Shown here: positions 15,054 to 18,938 of the stretch, piece by piece
Position numbering within the stretch: position 1 is the first letter of the stretch
Layout: each line of letters starts with the position of its first letter
NCBI GenBank assembly: GCA_031288215.1
Contig: JAITRV010000078.1
Coordinates: 1-18,938, forward strand
From: Spirochaetaceae bacterium
GTDB taxonomy: Bacteria > Spirochaetota > Spirochaetia > Treponematales > Breznakiellaceae
Length of the DNA: 18,938 nucleotides
Direction: 5' to 3'
The notes under the pieces: model-generated
The model's database searches: none
The model's input: the letters and a program-made list of their open reading frames with translations, nothing else
Told to the model about the DNA's origin: nothing
Position numbers and translations under genes: made by a program

Positions 15054-16126
15054 TGAAACCGGGCGATTTTTCCCACGGCGGGGACGTGTATACCCCCAAA
15101 TACGAAGAGGGCCGGGACCTGCTGGATTTTTCCTCCAACATCAGCCCCCTGGGGCTCCCCCCGGGGGTCCTGCGGGGGATCGTCGACGCGGCGGCGGCTT
15201 TCGGCATATACCCGGACCCCCAATGCCGGGAACTGAGGGCCGCCCTGGAAAGGCGCCACGGCGTCGGGGCGGACCGGATCGTCTGCGGCAACGGCGCGGC
15301 GGACCTGATCTACCGGATCGTGGGCTTTTTCAAGCCGAAAAAGGCCCTGATCACCGCCCCGACCTTTTCGGAATACGAAAAGGCCCTGACGGAAGGGGGG
15401 GCGCTGGTGGAACGCTTCCCCCTGGACTACCCGGACTTTGCGATCTCCGAGCGTATCCTCCCGAGGATCAACGCCGGTACGGGGATCCTCTTCCTCTGCA
15501 ACCCCAATAACCCTACGGGGAACCTCATCCCCCGGGATCTATGGGAAGGGATCCTCCGGCGCTGCGCCGGGACCGGGACGATCCTGGTGAGCGATGAGTG
15601 TTTCAACGACTTCCTGGACGATCCGCGGGCCCATTCGTCCGTCAGGTTCCTGGAAGGGGCGGCGCAGCTCATCATCCTGCGGGCCTTTACCAAGCTCTAC
15701 GCCATGGCGGGCCTCCGGCTCGGCTACGCCCTTTTCGGATCCGCGGAACGTGCCCGGGGCGTAGCGGGGACCGGGCAGCCCTGGAGCGTGTCCACGGCGG
15801 CCCAGGTTGCGGGGCTGCGGGCCCTGGAGGAGGCCGCCTATGTGGAGGAGGTCCGCTCCCTGGTACGCCGGGAGCGGCCCCTGATGAAGGCCGCCCTCGC
15901 GTCCCTCGGGCTTGAGGTCCTGGGGGGGGAGGCCAATTACCTCTTCTTCCGCCTCCCCGGCGGGGCAGGGGCGGGGGCGGCCTTTTTCCGGGCCCTCCGG
16001 GACCGGGGCATCCTGATCCGAAGCTGCGCCAACTATCCGGGATTGGACGATTCCTTCTATAGGATAGCTATACGGCGGCCCCGGGAAAACCGGCGGCTCC
16101 TCGCGGCCATTGGAGAAATTGTGTAA
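15053..16126 (+). CDS. cobD: L-threonine-O-3-phosphate decarboxylase
   Basis: A PLP-dependent aspartate-aminotransferase-fold enzyme that decarboxylates threonine phosphate to (R)-1-amino-2-propanol phosphate, the substrate of CbiB. It has 357 residues. Motifs are LLDFSSNISPLGLP at the N-terminus, YPDPQCRELRAAL, GNGAADLIYRI, CNPNNPTGNL, DECFNDF and the PLP lysine Lys214 in AFTKLYAMAGLRLGYA. Plain histidinol-phosphate aminotransferase (HisC) is the closest alternative; the SSNISPLG segment and the neighbours favour CobD. The ATG at 15053 overlaps the cbiB stop (TGATG). The last codons and the TAA at 16124-16126 are part of the first copy of an 18-bp tandem repeat, so the C-terminus may have been altered recently. 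Confidence 0.93.
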   Translation: MKPGDFSHGGDVYTPKYEEGRDLLDFSSNISPLGLPPGVLRGIVDAAAAFGIYPDPQCRELRAALERRHGVGADRIVCGNGAADLIYRIVGFFKPKKALITAPTFSEYEKALTEGGALVERFPLDYPDFAISERILPRINAGTGILFLCNPNNPTGNLIPRDLWEGILRRCAGTGTILVSDECFNDFLDDPRAHSSVRFLEGAAQLIILRAFTKLYAMAGLRLGYALFGSAERARGVAGTGQPWSVSTAAQVAGLRALEEAAYVEEVRSLVRRERPLMKAALASLGLEVLGGEANYLFFRLPGGAGAGAAFFRALRDRGILIRSCANYPGLDDSFYRIAIRRPRENRRLLAAIGEIV

Positions 16127-16165
16127 ACCGGGAAAATTGTGCAAACCGGGAAAATTGTGAAAGCC
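16112..16165 (+). repeat. 18-bp triplicate repeat across the cobD stop codon
   Basis: Three tandem copies of an 18-bp unit (consensus GGGAAAATTGTGCAAACC) lie at 16112-16129, 16130-16147 and 16148-16165. The first copy contains the cobD TAA where the second has CAA. The period is a multiple of three, so without that stop the frame would read on as TGKIVQTGKIV. The repeat fills most of the only real intergenic gap in the operon (16127-16178). The AT-rich units could also affect translation of cbiP. Confidence 0.85.
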
Positions 16166-16167
16166 TC

Positions 16168-16173
16168 AGGAGG
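16168..16173 (+). promoter_or_regulatory. Ribosome binding site of cbiP
   Basis: A perfect AGGAGG sits 5 nt before the ATG at 16179. cbiP is the only gene after hemB that does not overlap its upstream neighbour, so it depends on its own initiation site. I see no convincing promoter in the 52-nt gap. Confidence 0.8.
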
Positions 16174-16178
16174 CGGGA

Positions 16179-17771
16179 ATGGCAAAAACCATCATGATCC
16201 AGGGAACGGCGTCGAACGTGGGGAAGAGCCTCATCGTGGCGGGGCTTTGCCGGATCTTCAAACAGGACGGCCGGCGGGTGGCCCCCTTCAAATCTCAGAA
16301 CATGGCCCTGAATTCCTTCATCACCCGATCGGGGCTGGAAATGGGCCGGGCCCAGGTGGTGCAGGCGGAGGCCGCGGGGATCGAGCCGGACGCGGACATG
16401 AACCCCATCCTCCTCAAGCCCTCAAGCGATACCACCTCCCAGGTGATCGTCCAGGGGGAGATCTTCGCCGAAGAGAACGCCGAGGCCTATTATAAGCATA
16501 AGCGGGCCCTGGAACCGAAGATTCGGGAATCCTTTGAACGGCTCAGCGCGGCCTACGATATTATCGTGTTGGAGGGGGCGGGGAGCCCCGTGGAGATAAA
16601 CCTCCGGGAGCAGGACATCGTCAACATGTATATGGCCCGCCTGGCCCGCGCGCCGGTGATCCTCGCCGGGGACATAGACCGGGGCGGGGTCTTTGCATCC
16701 CTGGTGGGAACCATGACGCTCTTCACCGGCGAGGATCGCCGTCTTGTCCGGGGGGTGCTGATCAACAAATTCCGGGGGGACGAGGCGATCCTGGAGCCGG
16801 GGCTGCGGCAGTTGGAGGACCTCATCCACCGGCCGGTCCTGGGGGTGATCCCCTATATGCGGCTGGACATCGACGACGAGGACAGCCTCTCCGAGCGCTT
16901 CCATGCCCCCGCTTCCGGCGGGAGGGATCGGATGGCGCGGGATACAATCCTGGCGGACATCGCCGTGATCCGTTTCTCCCGGATCTCGAATTTTACGGAC
17001 TTTAACGCCCTGAGCCGCCTCCCCGGCGTGCTGCTCCGCTATGTGGACAGCCCCGAGGCCCTGGGGTTCCCGGATATGGTGATCCTCCCGGGGACCAAGA
17101 ACACCATGGCGGATCTGCGGCGGCTCCGCCGTAGCGGCCTGGAGGAGCGGATCCGGGGCCTGGCCGGCCGGGGAACGCCGGTATTCGGAATCTGCGGGGG
17201 CTACCAGATGCTGGGGCGCACCCTGGCGGACCCGGACCATGTGGAGGAAGGGGGGGAAATGGAGGGCCTGGGCCTCCTCCCGGTGGCCACGGTCTTTGAG
17301 AAGGAAAAGGTGAGGACCCGGGTCCGGGGCAGGTTCGGCGCCCTGGGGGGAGTGCTCCGGCCCCTGTCGGGGATGGAACTGGAGGGCTACGAGGTCCACA
17401 TGGGCAGCAGCCTCCGCATCAGCCTCCGCAACAGCCGCCCCTCCGGGGCCGGGGCCGATTGCTCCCCCCTGGGGACCATCCGCAACATCAACGCCGCTGA
17501 CGCCGCCGACGTTGCCGACGGCGCCTTCCGGGGAAACGTCTACGGCACCTACGTCCACGGGATCTTCGACGCCGACGGCATTGCATCCGCCCTGGTCAAG
17601 GCCCTCTGCGCGGCCAAGGGGCTGGATGCCCCCCAGGGAGCCCCCCCGGACGAAGCGGCCCCCCTGGGGCTCAAAGCCTATAAAGAAAAGCAGTATGATA
17701 TATTGGCCGCAACGTTGCGGGACCATATTGATATGAACAGGATCTACCGGATCCTGGAGGAAGGAATATGA
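16179..17771 (+). CDS. cbiP: Cobyric acid synthase
   Basis: A glutamine-dependent ATPase/amidase that adds the remaining four amides (b, d, e, g) to the adenosylated cobyrinate diamide. It has 530 residues, a little longer than usual. The N-terminal domain has the GTASNVGKS nucleotide loop and FKSQNMALNS, and LEGAGSPVEINL follows. The C-terminal glutaminase domain has nucleophile Cys339 in FGICGGYQMLG and catalytic His460 in YGTYVHGIFD. Part of the extra length is a loop at about 410-445 that includes a small Ala-Asp repeat. The start has a perfect Shine-Dalgarno sequence. The 3' end overlaps cobO (ATGA). Confidence 0.96.
   Translation: MAKTIMIQGTASNVGKSLIVAGLCRIFKQDGRRVAPFKSQNMALNSFITRSGLEMGRAQVVQAEAAGIEPDADMNPILLKPSSDTTSQVIVQGEIFAEENAEAYYKHKRALEPKIRESFERLSAAYDIIVLEGAGSPVEINLREQDIVNMYMARLARAPVILAGDIDRGGVFASLVGTMTLFTGEDRRLVRGVLINKFRGDEAILEPGLRQLEDLIHRPVLGVIPYMRLDIDDEDSLSERFHAPASGGRDRMARDTILADIAVIRFSRISNFTDFNALSRLPGVLLRYVDSPEALGFPDMVILPGTKNTMADLRRLRRSGLEERIRGLAGRGTPVFGICGGYQMLGRTLADPDHVEEGGEMEGLGLLPVATVFEKEKVRTRVRGRFGALGGVLRPLSGMELEGYEVHMGSSLRISLRNSRPSGAGADCSPLGTIRNINAADAADVADGAFRGNVYGTYVHGIFDADGIASALVKALCAAKGLDAPQGAPPDEAAPLGLKAYKEKQYDILAATLRDHIDMNRIYRILEEGI
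17493..17519 (+). repeat. Three 9-bp units coding Ala-Ala-Asp in cbiP
   Basis: Three consecutive degenerate 9-nt units (GCCGCTGAC, GCCGCCGAC, GTTGCCGAC) encode AAD-AAD-VAD. They sit in a loop shortly before the catalytic YGTYVHGIFD segment of the glutaminase domain. The expansion keeps the frame and is probably tolerated because it is surface exposed. Confidence 0.65.
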
Positions 17772-18292
17772 AGGGCGGTTTAATCCACGTGTATATCGGG
17801 GATGGAAAGGGCAAGACCACCGCGGCGGTGGGCCTCTCCGTCCGGGCGGCGGGGAGGGATATGAAGGTCCTCTTTGTCCAGTTTCTCAAAACCAGCGAGA
17901 CCGGCGAATTGCGGTCCCTGGAAAAAATCGGCGTTCAGGTGCTCCGATCGGAACTGGTCCTGGGCTTTACCCACCAGATGAACGAAAAAGCCCGGATTTC
18001 CTGCCGGGAGGAACAGCGGAAACTCCTGGACCGGATCAACGAAATCCTGAAAACGGAAAGGATCGATCTCCTGGTCTTGGACGAGGTGATCGACGGGGTG
18101 AACGCGGGGATGCTCGACGAGGGGGCCCTGCGATCCCTGGTGGAGGGCAAGGGCGAGGACCTGGAACTGGTCATGACCGGCCGGCAGCCCCCGGAATGGA
18201 TCATCGCCGCGGCGGATTATGTCTCGGACATCAAGAAGGTGAAACACCCCTATGACCGGGGGATAAAGGCCAGAACAGGAATTGAGCGATGA
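17768..18292 (+). CDS. cobO: Corrinoid adenosyltransferase, CobO/BtuR type
   Basis: This enzyme transfers the adenosyl group of ATP to the Co(I) corrin to form the organometallic bond. At 174 residues it is a slightly short CobA/CobO/BtuR-type protein. The P-loop GDGKGKTTAA lies at 11-20. KVLFVQFLK, LLVLDEVIDGVN, LVMTGRQPPEWII and the C-terminal KHPYDRGIKARTGIE are typical. The long N-terminal extension of some homologues is absent. The ATG at 17768 overlaps the cbiP stop and the TGA overlaps cbiC (ATGA). It needs a Co(II)-to-Co(I) reductant, which is not obvious in the window. Confidence 0.95.
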   Translation: MKGGLIHVYIGDGKGKTTAAVGLSVRAAGRDMKVLFVQFLKTSETGELRSLEKIGVQVLRSELVLGFTHQMNEKARISCREEQRKLLDRINEILKTERIDLLVLDEVIDGVNAGMLDEGALRSLVEGKGEDLELVMTGRQPPEWIIAAADYVSDIKKVKHPYDRGIKARTGIER

Positions 18293-18938
18293 GTAATACG
18301 GCGGCCTATACCGGCCCTGAGGAAATTGAACGGCGGAGCTTTGAGATCATCCGGGAGGAGCTTGAGAAGCGGCGGGCCTCCGATCCCCGCCGGAAGCGGA
18401 GTCCCGCGGAGGAGGCGGTCCTGACGCGGGTGATCCATGCCACCGCGGATTTTGACTACGATGAGCGGCTCCTCTTTACCCATGACGCCGCCGAAGCCGG
18501 GACGGGGATCCTGCGGGCCGGGACCCGCATCGTGACGGACACCCAGATGGCCCTGGCGGGGATCAACAAGGCCGCCCTGGCCCGGTACGGGGGGGAGGCC
18601 CGGTGCTTTATGGCCGACGCCGATGTGGCGGAAACGGCGCGCGCGCGGGGGATCACCCGGGCCTCCGCGGCGGTGGATAAGGCCGCCGCCCTTGACGGCA
18701 GCCTGGTATTCGCCGTGGGCAATGCCCCCACCGCCCTGATCCGGCTCCACGAGCTGATCCGGGCCGGGACCGTCACGGCGCAACTGGTCATCGCGGTCCC
18801 CGTGGGCTTTGTCAACGTGGAAGAATCCAAGGAGCTTTTCACGGATCTCCCCATCCCCTGCATCATCGCCCGGGGCAGGAAGGGGGGCAGCACGGTGGCG
18901 GCGGCAATCGTCAACGCCCTTTTGTATATGAAGGAGGA
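18289..18938 (+). CDS. cbiC: Cobalt-precorrin-8 methylmutase, cut by window end
   Basis: CbiC moves a methyl group from C11 to C12 to give cobyrinate. Frame one from the ATG at 18289 stays open to the window end, giving 216 codons. The sequence EIERRSFEIIREEL, VIHATADFDY with catalytic His50, TDTQMALAGINK, GNAPTALIRLHELI, VIAVPVGFVNVEESKE and RGRKGGSTVAAAIVNALLY covers essentially the whole family, which is about 210 residues long. Probably only a few C-terminal codons are missing. The final AAGGAGGA could also act as a ribosome binding site for the next gene. The start overlaps the cobO stop by 4 nt. The missing cbiH, cbiJ or chelatase genes might lie just beyond. Confidence 0.95.
   Translation, partial: MSNTAAYTGPEEIERRSFEIIREELEKRRASDPRRKRSPAEEAVLTRVIHATADFDYDERLLFTHDAAEAGTGILRAGTRIVTDTQMALAGINKAALARYGGEARCFMADADVAETARARGITRASAAVDKAAALDGSLVFAVGNAPTALIRLHELIRAGTVTAQLVIAVPVGFVNVEESKELFTDLPIPCIIARGRKGGSTVAAAIVNALLYMKE

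Noticed and set aside
16127..16178. Cobalamin riboswitch or promoter in the cobD-cbiP gap
   Set aside because: The gap is 52 nt, too short for a cobalamin riboswitch (about 200 nt), and is mostly the 18-bp repeat plus a ribosome site. No riboswitch core is seen elsewhere.

Overview
This window is a single, very compact plus-strand operon for making adenosylcobalamin (vitamin B12 coenzyme) by the oxygen-independent, early-cobalt route. It starts at the common tetrapyrrole precursors and ends inside or at the very end of cbiC. The DNA is strongly GC-rich (about two thirds G+C by eye). Most codons end in G or C, which is why long spurious antisense frames occur. cbiD, cbiG, a fused cbiET and cbiP point to an anaerobic bacterium. 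The phylum cannot be fixed from the sequence. A spirochaete or a clostridial-type anaerobe are both possible, at low confidence.

Layout. 1-1925 is the 3' part of one reading frame that joins HemC (C-terminal domain), CobA/SUMT and HemD, with no stop between them. 1909-2895 is hemB and 2892-4217 is hemL. 4210-5445 is cbiET, 5442-6842 is cbiA and 6839-7996 is cbiD. 7989-10205 encodes a NifH-like domain covalently fused to a NifD-like domain, and 10174-11550 encodes a NifK-like partner. The corrin genes then resume: cbiL (11547-12281), cbiF (12278-13039), cbiG (13036-14052), cbiB (14052-15053), cobD (15053-16126), cbiP (16179-17771), cobO/btuR (17768-18292) and cbiC (18289 to the window end). 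Every junction overlaps by 1-32 nt except cobD-cbiP, where a 52-nt gap lies in an 18-bp triplicate repeat. There is no stretch of 300 bases without a gene. I see no riboswitch, terminator, tRNA, mobile element or CRISPR.

How the genes work together. HemL and HemB make 5-aminolevulinate and porphobilinogen. The HemC-CobA-HemD polypeptide would carry porphobilinogen through hydroxymethylbilane and uroporphyrinogen III to precorrin-2. CbiL, CbiF, CbiG, CbiD, CbiET and CbiC methylate and contract the ring. CbiA and CbiP amidate the side chains, CobO adenosylates cobalt, and CobD plus CbiB make and attach the aminopropanol arm. Not found in the window are precorrin-2 dehydrogenase, the cobalt chelatase (CbiK/CbiX), CbiH, the ring reductase CbiJ, and the CobU/S/T lower-ligand genes.

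The most interesting element is the nitrogenase-like pair embedded between cbiD and cbiL. It keeps the Fe-protein cluster cysteines and one four-cysteine site at the D/K interface, but lacks the FeMo-cofactor ligands. This is the pattern of tetrapyrrole-reducing nitrogenase relatives (DPOR/COR), not of nitrogenase. A reasonable hypothesis is that it carries out a reductive corrin step, for example the one normally done by CbiJ. A second theme is small in-frame repeat expansions: a Gly-Pro tract in HemC, a palindromic AT-rich insert in the NifK-like protein, an 18-bp triplicate over the cobD stop, and an Ala-Asp tract in CbiP.
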